Part shown: one piece after another, positions 41,444 through 50,023 of the stretch
Numbering within the stretch: the stretch's first letter is position 1
Layout: each line of letters begins with the position of its first letter
Assembly (NCBI RefSeq): GCF_000735435.1
Contig: NZ_JMPP01000067.1
Coordinates: 62,001 to 126,000, forward strand
Length of the DNA: 64,000 nt
Direction: 5' to 3'
DNA from: Klebsiella planticola ATCC 33531
GTDB lineage: Bacteria > Pseudomonadota > Gammaproteobacteria > Enterobacterales > Enterobacteriaceae
Notes under the pieces: generated by a model
The model's input: only the letters and a program-made list of their open reading frames with translations
Database searches by the model: none
What the model was told of the DNA's origin: nothing
Program-made: the position numbers and the translations under genes

Positions 41444-42553
41444 ATGTCCAATATACGACTGAGGAATGTCACCAAACGGTTTGGTACTACCGTGACGCTG
41501 CACCAGGTCAATCTTGATATCGAAGACGGTGAATTTGCGGTCTTTGTCGGGCCATCCGGCTGCGGGAAATCGACCCTGCTGCGGATGATTGCCGGACTTG
41601 AGGAGGTCAGCGATGGCGAGGTGCTGATCGGCGATGAGGTGATGAATGATGTGGTGCCCGCCCATCGCGGCGTGGCCATGGTTTTCCAGTCCTATGCGCT
41701 CTATCCGCACATGACGGTGGCGGAAAATATGGGCTATGGCCTGAAGGTCAATAAAGTGCCGAAGGACGAAATTCGTCGTCAGGTCGAAATGGTCGCCAAA
41801 ACGCTACAGCTGACCCATCTGCTGGACCGCAAACCGAAACAGCTCTCCGGCGGCCAGCGTCAGCGTGTGGCAATCGGCCGCGCCATCGTACGTAACCCGC
41901 GGGTGTTTATGTTTGATGAGCCGCTCTCGAACCTGGATGCGGAGCTGCGCGTCGAGATGCGTCTGCACATCGCCAAACTGCACCATGAGCTGAAAACCAC
42001 TATGGTGTATGTCACCCACGATCAGGTGGAGGCGATGACCCTGGCCGATAAAATCGTGGTGATGAACTACGGGAAAGTCGAGCAGATGGGATCGCCGATG
42101 TCGCTGTACTACAACCCGGTCAACCGGTTCGTCGCCGGTTTTATCGGCTCTCCGAAAATGAACTTCCTGCCCGCCACGGTCAGCGCCTGGCAGCCGGGTC
42201 AGCTCACCGTACAGATGGCGCAGCAGCATAGCCTGACGCTGAATATCACCACCTCGCCGCTGCAACCCGGTGACGCGGTGACGCTGGGGATTCGCCCGGA
42301 ACACCTGTCGACCGACGTTCGCAGCGGTACGGTAGTGGAGTTTCAGTGTGAAGTGGTTGAACGCCTGGGGAACAACACCTACCTGTTCGGCCAGTGCTAT
42401 GGCCATGACAACGTGAAAATTCTGCTGCCCGGCGATGTGCACTTCCGCCCGTGGCAGAAAATCGACGTCGCCTTTGACGACCGCTTCTGTATGGTTTTCG
42501 ATGAAAACGATCTGCGGATCAGCGCCGATATTACTGCGCCAGATGCTCATTAA
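41444..42553 (+). CDS. ganK: ABC transporter ATP-binding protein GanK (MalK/UgpC/MsmX-type)
   Basis: 369 residues. Walker [10 protein letters not shown] at 36-44, Q-loop [13 protein letters not shown], signature [15 protein letters not shown], Walker [14 protein letters not shown] and switch [12 protein letters not shown] are all intact. The C-terminal TOBE-type regulatory domain contains LGIRPEHL. It powers GanFG. GGGGA lies six bases before ATG 41444 and touches the alternative ATG 41438. The gene is transcribed away from the other transport genes. Confidence 0.93.
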   Translation: MSNIRLRNVTKRFGTTVTLHQVNLDIEDGEFAVFVGPSGCGKSTLLRMIAGLEEVSDGEVLIGDEVMNDVVPAHRGVAMVFQSYALYPHMTVAENMGYGLKVNKVPKDEIRRQVEMVAKTLQLTHLLDRKPKQLSGGQRQRVAIGRAIVRNPRVFMFDEPLSNLDAELRVEMRLHIAKLHHELKTTMVYVTHDQVEAMTLADKIVVMNYGKVEQMGSPMSLYYNPVNRFVAGFIGSPKMNFLPATVSAWQPGQLTVQMAQQHSLTLNITTSPLQPGDAVTLGIRPEHLSTDVRSGTVVEFQCEVVERLGNNTYLFGQCYGHDNVKILLPGDVHFRPWQKIDVAFDDRFCMVFDENDLRISADITAPDAH

Positions 42554-42689
42554 AAAACATCTGGCTGTCATGATTACGCTGTAAACTGAACCTGGATGCT
42601 GATAACGCAAGCTATCGGCATGCCAGCTCCAGCCCTCGTTTTAATCCGCGCCGCTCATTGCCTCGACCGCTGCGGATCATCCACTGTTA

Positions 42690-42728
42690 GCCCGATATCC
42701 GCGCCATGTCGTGATTCGGGCATTTTTT
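42690..42728 (+). terminator. Terminator downstream of ganK
   Basis: GCCCGA/TCGGGC stem with a 20-base interior that can pair further, followed by six T residues, between ganK and pdeB. Confidence 0.7.
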
Positions 42729-42815
42729 AAATCCAATAATAATTGTCGCTCGTCTGCGACCTTTCTCCGCTATCGGATATACTGATCAAACCCCCAATAA
42801 CATAAGGATATGCGC

Positions 42816-44390
42816 ATGACGACCAGGAATCTGGTGAGTCTGGTAACCGGGGTATTGATACTCGCCGTCATTGTGCCGATAGCCTTAAGCATCTGGCTGG
42901 CGACCAACCAGGCAAAAATACTGTTTTATTCCGAGCTGGATAACTACTCTTCCCGCGTGCTGATGCGCATCCAGCAGGTGGCGAACCAGGCACGAGAAGC
43001 GCTGCAGGAAGCCGATGCCCACAGCGCAGCCGCCTGCAGCCCACAGCATCTGCTCGCGATGCGCCGAATCGCCTATACCCACCGCTATGTGCAGGAGGTG
43101 CTTTGGCTCAAAGGTTCGGTGCCGCAATGTTCTTCTCTTGAAGATCGCAGTCCCCCTGTCTCCTTTCCTGACCCCGACCACATCACCACCGACGGTTATC
43201 GGGCCTGGCTAACTTCAGTCAACGATCTCGGCCTGAAGCGCAAAATGACGGCGCTAGGCAGTAAGAATCATGTCGTGATGATCGATCCCGCCTCATTTAT
43301 CGATATCATTTCGCCCGGCCAGGAAAATATTCATGCGATTCTGTTTGGCACCAAAGACAAGCAGGTGATTACCAGCAGCGAGCCTCTCAACCCGGTGGTC
43401 TGGGAGCAAATCAAGCACCTGGATGGCCAGACGCTCACCGTCGACAACACGGTTTATCGCCTCCATCGTATTCCAGAACTGGGGCTGGCTATCGCCACCT
43501 GGTCATCCACGCTACCGCTGCAGGAAAAATTCCGCCACCAGCTGGTGCTGTGGCTTCCCCTCGGCCTGTTTATCAGTCTGCTGACCTCATTTTTGCTACT
43601 GCGACTACTGCGCACCTTACGTTCTCCACGCTATGGGATGCTGGATGCGCTGCACTCCGACGCGATCCGGGTCCATTACCAGCCCATCGTCTCGTTGAAG
43701 GAGGGCAAAATCGTCGGCGCCGAAGCCCTGGCGCGCTGGCAGCAGCCCGACGGCAGCTTTTTATCGCCGGATATTTTTATTCCGCTTGCCGAAGAGACCG
43801 GGCTCATTACCCATTTAACTGAAGATATTGTGCGGAAAATTTTCGCCGAGCTCGGCCCGTGGCTGCACACGCATCCGGAACTCCACATTTCGATTAATCT
43901 GTCGGTCGACGATCTGCGCTCACCTACTCTGCCAGCCCTTCTGGCCGATCGGCTACAGCAGTGGGAGATCGCGCCTGCGCAAATTACGCTTGAGCTGACG
44001 GAGCGCGGTTTCGTCGATCCCGAAACCACTCTGCCGGTGATCGCCCGCTATCGTCAGGCGGGACACAGCATTTCGATCGATGACTTCGGGACCGGTTATT
44101 CCAGCCTCAGCTACCTGCAAAAACTGGATGTCGATACCCTGAAAATTGACAAATCCTTCGTCGATACCCTCGAATATAAGCCGCTGACGCCGCATATCAT
44201 CAAAATGGCAAAAGCGCTCCACCTGGCTACCATTGCCGAAGGCGTCGAAACAGCAGAACAGCGCGACTGGCTGTGTCGCCACGATGTGCTCTACGCCCAG
44301 GGCTGGCTGTACAGCCCGGCATTGCCGAAAGAGCAGTTTATTCTGTGGGCGGAAAATAACCTTAAAGCGCATGCGCTACGCTTAAGGTAA
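42816..44390 (+). CDS. pdeB: c-di-GMP phosphodiesterase PdeB (YlaB), CSS-EAL type
   Basis: 524 residues. Two membrane helices (about 8-28 and 235-262) flank a periplasmic CSS-type domain whose cysteines are in AACSPQHL and VPQCSS. The EAL domain (about 280-515) has GAEALARW, ISINLSVDD, LELTERGF, IDDFGTGYSSLSYL, LKIDKSFV and IAEGVET, so the catalytic set is intact. It degrades c-di-GMP; CSS-EAL activity is modulated by periplasmic thiol state. ATG 42816 is well spaced from AAGGA, while ATG 42810 is not. Confidence 0.93.
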   Translation: MTTRNLVSLVTGVLILAVIVPIALSIWLATNQAKILFYSELDNYSSRVLMRIQQVANQAREALQEADAHSAAACSPQHLLAMRRIAYTHRYVQEVLWLKGSVPQCSSLEDRSPPVSFPDPDHITTDGYRAWLTSVNDLGLKRKMTALGSKNHVVMIDPASFIDIISPGQENIHAILFGTKDKQVITSSEPLNPVVWEQIKHLDGQTLTVDNTVYRLHRIPELGLAIATWSSTLPLQEKFRHQLVLWLPLGLFISLLTSFLLLRLLRTLRSPRYGMLDALHSDAIRVHYQPIVSLKEGKIVGAEALARWQQPDGSFLSPDIFIPLAEETGLITHLTEDIVRKIFAELGPWLHTHPELHISINLSVDDLRSPTLPALLADRLQQWEIAPAQITLELTERGFVDPETTLPVIARYRQAGHSISIDDFGTGYSSLSYLQKLDVDTLKIDKSFVDTLEYKPLTPHIIKMAKALHLATIAEGVETAEQRDWLCRHDVLYAQGWLYSPALPKEQFILWAENNLKAHALRLR

Positions 44391-44413
44391 ATCCATGAAG
44401 GGAGAGCTCCCTG

Positions 44414-44959
44414 ATGCAAAAACATCCCTGGCCTTTACACGATGTGCGCCACTGGCTGGAACCCGGCGCGGTCGTCTTAATCAGCAGCCGCTGGCAGGAT
44501 CGAAATAATATCATGACCCTTGGCTGGTATACGGTGCTGGAGTTTTCCCCCTCGCTGGTAGGGTGCATGATTTCCGCCGGCAACATCAGTTTCGACATGA
44601 TTCGCCGCAGCGGGGAGTGCGTTATCAACCTGCCTGACGCCGCCATGGCGGAGACGGTCGCCAGAATCGGGAACTGTGACGGTGACGCGGTAGACAAGTT
44701 TGCTGCCTTCCGGCTCACCGCGGAAGCCAGTGAACAGGTGTCCGCGCCGTCAATTGCCGAATGCCACGCCAGTTTTGAATGCCGGCTCTTCGACGATGCG
44801 CTGGTGGACAGCTATAACTTCTTTATTTTTGAAGTGGTGGCGGCAAACGTAAAACCGCAGCCCAGGTGGCCACAGACACTGCACTATAGCGGCGGCGGTC
44901 TGTTTCGTACCGACGGCGACGTGCGCGATTATCGCCACCTGTTTACCAAAGTATCCTGA
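44414..44959 (+). CDS. Flavin reductase-like FMN-binding split-barrel protein
   Basis: 181 residues. The N-terminal PGAVVLISSRWQDRNNIMTLGWYTVLEFSPSLVGCMIS and GECVINLPD segments are typical of the flavin reductase (DIM6/NTAB) family, which binds FMN in a split barrel. Substrate unknown. It starts 23 bases after pdeB, with GGGAGAGCTCCC just ahead of the ATG, and is probably cotranscribed. It is not part of the E. coli gene order at this place. Confidence 0.8.
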   Translation: MQKHPWPLHDVRHWLEPGAVVLISSRWQDRNNIMTLGWYTVLEFSPSLVGCMISAGNISFDMIRRSGECVINLPDAAMAETVARIGNCDGDAVDKFAAFRLTAEASEQVSAPSIAECHASFECRLFDDALVDSYNFFIFEVVAANVKPQPRWPQTLHYSGGGLFRTDGDVRDYRHLFTKVS

Positions 44960-44970
44960 CCACGCCACTG

Positions 44971-45000
44971 CCGCCCCCTTCCACAGGAAAGGGACGGCGG
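44971..45000. terminator. Bidirectional stem-loop between convergent genes
   Basis: CCGCC and CCCTT arms pair with AAGGG and GGCGG across a short loop, between the flavin reductase-like gene and ybaA. Confidence 0.6.
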
Positions 45001-45006
45001 GACAGA

Positions 45007-45360
45007 TTATTCATCCAGTAACGGCAGGAAGCCGCCGAAAATCATTCGCTTACCATCAAACGGCATGCTATCGCCTAACGCTTTCATCCTTGGGTCGGCC
45101 ATCATGGTGGCATTCGCCGCATCGCGCACCTCTTTTGACGGATATTCTATCCAGCTGAACACGACCTCTTCGTCGCTCCCGGCTTTCACCGCCATGCGAA
45201 AATCGGTGAGCTTACCGTCCGGCACATCGTCCGCCCAGCACTCCACCACCCGTAGCGCACCAAACTCTTTAAACAGCGGCGCGGCCTTTGCTGCCAGCTC
45301 GCGATAGGCCTCCTTATTTTTCGCGGGCACGGCAACGACAAAACCATCAACGTACTTCAT
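45007..45360 (-). CDS. ybaA: DUF1428-family protein YbaA
   Basis: 117 residues from MKYVDGFVVAVPAKNKEAYRELA, the same length as E. coli YbaA. It has the dimeric alpha/beta-barrel (ferredoxin-like) shape expected for DUF1428, with conserved ECWADDVPDGKLTDFRMAVKA and FDGKRMIFGGF. Function unknown. The upstream in-frame ATG at 45408 gives an extra 16 residues without counterpart and is rejected. Confidence 0.92.
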   Translation of the reverse strand: MKYVDGFVVAVPAKNKEAYRELAAKAAPLFKEFGALRVVECWADDVPDGKLTDFRMAVKAGSDEEVVFSWIEYPSKEVRDAANATMMADPRMKALGDSMPFDGKRMIFGGFLPLLDE

Positions 45361-45452
45361 GAGTATGATCTCCGAAGTGAACAGCGCGACCGGCGAACCC
45401 GACCGCATCTGTAAGGCTAAGTTTAGCCCTCATCCCTTATTACGGGATAAAA

Positions 45453-46067
45453 TCAGGAGACCGCCTCACCGGTAGCGGTGACCGTTTTGCGCACCGTCGG
45501 CTGGCGAAACCAGGGTAAACACAGCTGGATAAGCGGCCCAATCGTCAGCGCATAAAGCACGGTACCGACGCCAACGGTACCACCCAGCGCCCAGCCGATC
45601 GCCAGCACCGATAGTTCAATGACGGTGCGGATCCCCCGCAAAGACCACCCGGTACGGGCATGCAAACCGGTCATCAGTCCATCACGCGGTCCGGGGCCAA
45701 AACCGGCGCCAATATACATCCCCGTGGCCAGAGCATTCAGTACGATGGCGCCGATCAGCATCAGGCTGCGCAGCACCAGCGACTCCATTGGCGGCAGGAC
45801 GGCCAGCGTCGCGTTTGCCGCCAGCCCCAGCACAATCACATTGCTGACCGTTCCCAGACCCGGCATTTGACGCAGCGGGATCCACAACAGCAGCACCGCG
45901 GCCCCGGTCAGAATAATCACCGTGCCAAAATCGAGGCCAAACTGCTTACCGACGCCGAGATGAAAAACATCCCACGGATCGGCACCCAGATTGGCATGAA
46001 CAAACAACGCGGTCGACACGCCGTACAGAACAAGACCGATATAGAGCTGCACTAATCGACGTAACAT
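45453..46067 (-). CDS. yczE: YczE/YitT-type integral membrane protein
   Basis: 204 residues with five hydrophobic segments and the family signature GADPWDVFHLGVGK near the N-terminus and GFGPGPRDGLMTGL in the middle. The YczE family is of unknown function; it is often encoded next to a MocR-type regulator called YczR, as here. It is divergent from that regulator, with 87 bases between starts. It is not at this location in E. coli K-12. Confidence 0.85.
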   Translation of the reverse strand: MLRRLVQLYIGLVLYGVSTALFVHANLGADPWDVFHLGVGKQFGLDFGTVIILTGAAVLLLWIPLRQMPGLGTVSNVIVLGLAANATLAVLPPMESLVLRSLMLIGAIVLNALATGMYIGAGFGPGPRDGLMTGLHARTGWSLRGIRTVIELSVLAIGWALGGTVGVGTVLYALTIGPLIQLCLPWFRQPTVRKTVTATGEAVS

Positions 46068-46154
46068 TTTTTACCTCTGGATGATTGCGGACCTCGCCAT
46101 CATCAGCAAAAATGGATTGATAATTAATGGCCAGTTTTTTAAAAGTGGATCGCT

Positions 46155-47582
46155 ATGGTTTCTCGTCGCTTCGGTACGCAATCGCTGGTACGCCTGCTGG
46201 GCCACTGGCAAGAGTCCTCGACCCGAACGCCGCTCTGGCGCCAGCTGGCGGACGCCCTGCGTCTGCTGATTCTTGATGGTCGCCTGACGCTGGAAACGCG
46301 GCTCCCGGGCGAACGGGAGCTGGCCGCGGCCCTGAACGTCAGCCGCACCACCATCGCCAGCGCGCTCGGCCAGCTGCGTGAAGAGGGTTATCTTTACAGT
46401 CGTCAGGGAAGCGGTTCGCGTATCGCGCTGCCGGAACGAGCGGACACGGTGACAACAGCGGACTTCCGTCCATCATCGGTCAATCTGGCCACCGCCGCCC
46501 TGAGCGCCGGACCAGAGATACACCAGGCCTATCATCAGGCCCTGACGATGCTGCCGCAACATCTGTCCCATACCGGTTATGACCAGCACGGGCTGCCGGT
46601 ATTGCGGGAGGCGATAGCCCGCCGCTACTGCGAACGAGGTCTTCCAACCCGCAGCGAGGAAGTGATGATTGTGAACGGCGCGTTGAGCGCATTTTCGCTG
46701 GTGCTTCGCCTGCTAACCGGGCCTGGCGACCGCGTGGTGATTGACGCGCCGTCCTATCCCATGGCGATCAGCGCCATTCAGGGCGCCTCCTGTCGGCCGG
46801 TCGGCGTCGCCCTGCCGCAGCACGGCTGGGACTGCGACGGACTGGCGGCAACCATTGCGCAAACCGCACCGCGGCTGGCCTGGCTGATGCCTGATTTCCA
46901 CAACCCTACCGGCCGTTGTATGGATAGCGCGACCCGCCAGCGAGTGGCCGATATGGCAGCGCAAACGCGTACGACGCTGGTGGTCGATGAGACAATGGTG
47001 GATTTATGGTACAACGCCCCGCCGCCGCCGCCGCTGGCGGCCTTCAACGCCGAGGCACCGGTGATAACAATTGGCTCGGCCGGAAAAAGTTTCTGGGGGG
47101 GATTACGTATCGGCTGGATCCGCGCTTCCTCACGCACCATCGCCTCGTTAGTTCAGGCCCGGGATTCACTCGACCTGGGCACTCCGCTGCTTGAACAGCT
47201 GGCCTGCAGCTGGCTGTTCGAAAATGATCGGGCCTGGCTCCCGGCGCGTCGAGCAATGCTGGCCGCACGCCGTGATATGTGTGGCGCGCTCATGACGGAA
47301 TACTTTCCCCACTGGCGCTTCACATCACCTGAAGGCGGACTGTCATTTTGGGTGGAATTACCGGGCATGCTGGCGACGCTCTTCTCAGCAAGAGCGGAGA
47401 GTATCGGGATTCATATTGGTACCGGAACGCGCTTCGGCCTTGCTGGCGCCTTTGACCGCTACTTGCGTTTACCTTTCACCCTGGACGATGAGGAGTTGCG
47501 CAACGCCTTTACGACCCTGCAGCCGGTCTGGGCGGGTCTTACGCAGCAGAATGAAAATACGCGAATGCGTAAAATAATATAA
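46155..47582 (+). CDS. yczR: MocR-family regulator YczR
   Basis: 475 residues. Winged HTH at about 25-85 (ERELAAALNVSRTTIASALGQLREEGYLYSRQGSGSRI). The aminotransferase domain has DQHGLPVLREAIARRY, DFHNPTGRCM and the PLP lysine in TIGSAGKSFWGGLRIGWIRAS. The divergent pairing with yczE identifies it as the YczR type, which is thought to control yczE in response to PLP. The start used gives MVSRRFGTQSLVRLLGHW. A second, unrelated MocR gene lies at 28351-29802. Confidence 0.85.
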   Translation: MVSRRFGTQSLVRLLGHWQESSTRTPLWRQLADALRLLILDGRLTLETRLPGERELAAALNVSRTTIASALGQLREEGYLYSRQGSGSRIALPERADTVTTADFRPSSVNLATAALSAGPEIHQAYHQALTMLPQHLSHTGYDQHGLPVLREAIARRYCERGLPTRSEEVMIVNGALSAFSLVLRLLTGPGDRVVIDAPSYPMAISAIQGASCRPVGVALPQHGWDCDGLAATIAQTAPRLAWLMPDFHNPTGRCMDSATRQRVADMAAQTRTTLVVDETMVDLWYNAPPPPPLAAFNAEAPVITIGSAGKSFWGGLRIGWIRASSRTIASLVQARDSLDLGTPLLEQLACSWLFENDRAWLPARRAMLAARRDMCGALMTEYFPHWRFTSPEGGLSFWVELPGMLATLFSARAESIGIHIGTGTRFGLAGAFDRYLRLPFTLDDEELRNAFTTLQPVWAGLTQQNENTRMRKII

Positions 47583-47591
47583 TAAAATATC

Positions 47592-47613
47592 GACGGGCTG
47601 GATTCAGCCCGTC
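47592..47613. terminator. Stem-loop after yczR
   Basis: Perfect 9-bp stem GACGGGCTG/CAGCCCGTC with a GATT loop, ten bases past the yczR stop. Confidence 0.75.
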
Positions 47614-47743
47614 AAAAACCATCATCCATGACGCATATGAGATGTTTTTTATAAATTGCACTTCATGATGTCATTGCTATATGTCAGCCCGATGACATCA
47701 ATGAATAAATTTCATTAATGCTGGCGTGGGATGGGAAAACTTT

Positions 47744-47929
47744 TTAACGAGATAATAAAACCATCTTCATCTTTTTTATTTTCGCCCCGGTATCACACCA
47801 GTCGGAGGCAATGCGAAAGAACTCATCACTACCGATATTCCAGTTGAGGCGAACATGCTTAACATACCCTGAACGTAACAAGTCGCAGGCTTCGCTATAG
47901 TTGCTGGCTGTAGAGAGTTGTTGTTTCAT
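47744..47929 (-). CDS. 61-residue protein of unknown function, second gene of a small operon
   Basis: I do not recognise this family. The sequence starts MKQQLSTASNYSEACDLLRS and ends in a basic KIKKMKMVLLSR tail. No membrane segment or metal motif. Its ATG overlaps the stop of the upstream gene as ATGA (47926-47929), so the two are translationally coupled. The small, overlapping layout behind a ribbon-helix-helix-like gene recalls toxin-antitoxin or plasmid-type regulatory modules, but no toxin motif is visible. The surroundings are more AT-rich than the backbone. Confidence 0.65.
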   Translation of the reverse strand: MKQQLSTASNYSEACDLLRSGYVKHVRLNWNIGSDEFFRIASDWCDTGAKIKKMKMVLLSR

Positions 47930-48189
47930 TTTTTCTTCTTCAGAATTTTTCTTAATGCTTTGATTTCTTTAGGGGTTAATGGAGAAGCTTCTTCTTCGGT
48001 ATGCTGGCTATCGATATCCTCTTCCGAAACCCCCGCCTCACCTGCCGAATCTGCCATTTGAAATGCCAGAAGCAGCAGTTTCTCCGTTGCAGTACCCAGA
48101 TTCTCGTTATTTACTTCTGCATAATGACGCAGCTTTTCTTTTAACTCCGCATCAATTTTTACGTTCAAAACTACTGTAGTCATCGTCAT
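47926..48189 (-). CDS. Ribbon-helix-helix-like small protein, first gene of a small operon
   Basis: 87 residues (85 if ATG 48183 is used). The N-terminal TTVVLNVKIDAELKEKLRHYAEVNNENLGTATEKLLLLAF looks like a beta-strand plus two helices of the CopG/Arc ribbon-helix-helix class. The middle is acidic (SEEDIDSQHTEEEA) and the end is very basic (KEIKALRKILKKKK). It may be a DNA-binding autoregulator of the pair. Assignment is by pattern only. The gene lies between yczR and ffs, where E. coli has none. Confidence 0.65.
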   Translation of the reverse strand: MTMTTVVLNVKIDAELKEKLRHYAEVNNENLGTATEKLLLLAFQMADSAGEAGVSEEDIDSQHTEEEASPLTPKEIKALRKILKKKK

Positions 48190-48568
48190 GCTTCCCGTGC
48201 AATAAATTTATCATAATTAATACACGAAGTTAACAAACTGATCCAGACATATATTTTCAGCTGCCGAACAGGCAATAAATGCCCAGAGATAATCTGCCAG
48301 TTATTTGTGACATGAAAATGACATTAATATTTCACTATTATTTCAAATTTATGACATATATTTTTAAAGCATAAACCGGGGGTATTTTTAGAGGCGATAC
48401 TGGCAGGCACGATGATCCTTAAACTATCCGCTATTCTTCGTGCTGGCACGATTCGGGAGCAGAATAATCAGGGAAAAGCAGTCCAACATCCAGGATGCGA
48501 AAGCGGTTTTTTTTGCTGTGTGCAGGAGCATGAGAAAAACAAAGAAAGAAACAGGGATCCCCAGAATT
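48190..48568. other. AT-rich intergenic stretch upstream of the small operon, downstream of ffs
   Basis: No credible gene. 48200-48390 is strongly AT-rich and should contain the promoter of the leftward two-gene unit. Open frames from 48412 onward overlap the ffs RNA and lack a ribosome-binding site. GGGATCCC (48555-48562) just beyond the ffs 3' end can pair with itself. Confidence 0.5.
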
Positions 48569-48682
48569 GGGTGGGGGCCCTGCCAGCTACATCCCGGCAC
48601 ACACGTCGTCTGCTCTGGCTGCTTCCTTCCGGATCTGACCTGGTAAACAGAGTAGCGTTGCGGGAGAACCAACAGAGCCCCC
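48569..48682 (-). ncRNA. ffs: 4.5S RNA, signal recognition particle RNA
   Basis: 114 bases, the E. coli length, reading GGGGGCTCTGTTGG at the 5' end on the minus strand and ending GGGCCCCCACCC. The conserved SRP domain IV tetraloop region GGTCAGATCCGGAAGGAAGCA is present as GGTCAG...TCCGGAAGGAAGCAGCC. The ends pair to close the long hairpin. It binds Ffh for co-translational targeting. The promoter lies between it and atl. Confidence 0.98.
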
Positions 48683-48942
48683 ATTGAGAGCGTCGTTATC
48701 CAACGCGCAGCCGCATTATCCCTACTGGACCGACGAATTGCAAGCTAACCCCAACCGGATGCTGGTTTATTGTGCAGCGCCGGGCGAAAAGCTTCCTGTA
48801 CAACCCTGGCAAGACCGGCAACGCTGCGTCGCCTCCACTTGCGACGCTCGCTTCCACGGTCGTGAAACCTGGATAGCCCCGACGCTGTACAGCCACTCGG
48901 TCAGCGCTTATTCTGAGCCTTTCCCGGTTTACAGGACGCACG

Positions 48943-49254
48943 ATGGATTCTCACGACACTTTTCCCCGGCGGGTCTGGCAAATTGTGGCCTCAATTCCGC
49001 AAGGTTACGTCGCCACCTATGGCGATATAGCACGGCTGGCGGGTTCACCCCGTGCGGCGCGCCAGGTTGGCGGGGTCCTCAAGCGCCTGCCTGAAGGCTC
49101 CACGCTTCCCTGGCACCGGGTGGTCAATCGCCACGGCGACATTTCCCTTACTGGCCCGGATTTGCAGCGCCAGCGCCAGGCGCTGCTGGCTGAAGGTGTC
49201 CAGGTGTCCGGCAGCGGCCATATCGATCTGCAGCACTATCGCTGGATTTACTGA
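48943..49254 (+). CDS. atl: Alkyltransferase-like protein Atl (YbaZ)
   Basis: 103 residues. It binds O6-alkylguanine in DNA and flags it for nucleotide excision repair. It has no methyltransferase activity because the active-site cysteine of PCHR is tryptophan (LPWHRVVNRHG). The HTH region YGDIARLAGSPRAARQVGGVL is intact. E. coli YbaZ is annotated with 129 residues. The extra N-terminal part is not conserved here, and the start at MDSHDTFPRRVWQIVASIPQG gives the core domain. Confidence 0.94.
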   Translation: MDSHDTFPRRVWQIVASIPQGYVATYGDIARLAGSPRAARQVGGVLKRLPEGSTLPWHRVVNRHGDISLTGPDLQRQRQALLAEGVQVSGSGHIDLQHYRWIY

Positions 49255-49258
49255 AGAT

Positions 49259-49284
49259 AAAAAAATGCCCCTCGGCAGGGGCAT
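49259..49284 (-). terminator. Terminator of ybaY (and atl)
   Basis: Stem ATGCCCCT/AGGGGCAT with loop CGGC; on the minus strand it is followed by seven T residues. It lies between convergent atl and ybaY. Confidence 0.9.
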
Positions 49285-49291
49285 AGATGGG

Positions 49292-49804
49292 TTACTGCGC
49301 GGCAGGGGCATCGCTGCTGGCGACCGGTACGGCCGTCTGCTGTACCGGCACCAGAATCAGGTCGGCCCGGTTCCCTCCCCCATTCACCACCGTCTGCACG
49401 GTATCGGTGATAAACATCATCTGACCGTTAACCGTAATGGCCGAGCTCAGCAAAATGCGGGCATTCGGTTTGATATCCGCCGGGTTGTACGGCAGGACAA
49501 AGTTATACGGCGGCTGCTGGCCTTCGGTGCGAACCGTTTTCTGCGCCAGGACATGCGCCGGTGCATCGGCCAGCGACGCATCCGATAAGGTGACTGTCAG
49601 TACCGCATCCGGCGGTAGGGCGACTCTCTGCCGGATCGAGATAGTCCCTGATACATTAGGCTGCTGCTGCGAAGAAGTCAGTGACGCAATGCCATATGGA
49701 TCGGGGGCAGCCGCCTTATTGGCTGTCGTGGCGCTGTGATTATTCGCGCAGGCGGTCAAAGCGGTTGCAACGGCTAAAGCACTTAACATATAGGCAAATT
49801 TCAT
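49292..49804 (-). CDS. ybaY: Type III secretion pilotin-like lipoprotein YbaY
   Basis: 170 residues; E. coli YbaY has 190. The lipoprotein signal ends in the lipobox LTAC (C19). The remainder matches the YbaY/YscW family, with ISIRQRVALPPDAVLTVTLSDASLADAPAHVLAQ and LPYNPADIKPNARILLSSAI. It is probably anchored to the outer membrane. The function is unknown; the pilotin label comes from fold similarity to YscW. It is divergent from tesB. Confidence 0.9.
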   Translation of the reverse strand: MKFAYMLSALAVATALTACANNHSATTANKAAAPDPYGIASLTSSQQQPNVSGTISIRQRVALPPDAVLTVTLSDASLADAPAHVLAQKTVRTEGQQPPYNFVLPYNPADIKPNARILLSSAITVNGQMMFITDTVQTVVNGGGNRADLILVPVQQTAVPVASSDAPAAQ

Positions 49805-50023
49805 TATGTTCTCCTTTTCATCCCTTTACTTGCAGGAGTATGTCCTGCCGACTGGCGAGCAGTAACATTGGCATCGTGGATAAGTGTGGCACAGATCTCA
49901 GTTCTCTTCCTGCAAATGACCCTTTATTCAGATTATTACACCCATCGGACCACTTGCGATTCCAGGTTATACTTGGCCTCAATACGCACTGCGCAAGGCA
50001 GTTATCATTGATTGAGGGTAAAT

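Noticed and set aside
47744-48189. Calling the small gene pair a toxin-antitoxin system outright
   Set aside because: Only the ribbon-helix-helix-like pattern and overlap support it. No toxin motif is visible, so it is reported as unknown.
48412-48687. Open frames overlapping 4.5S RNA
   Set aside because: The region is the structural ffs RNA, and coding across it would be fortuitous.
48684-49094. 136-codon frame between ffs and atl
   Set aside because: It runs out of frame into atl, has atypical composition and occupies the ffs promoter region. No homology recognised.
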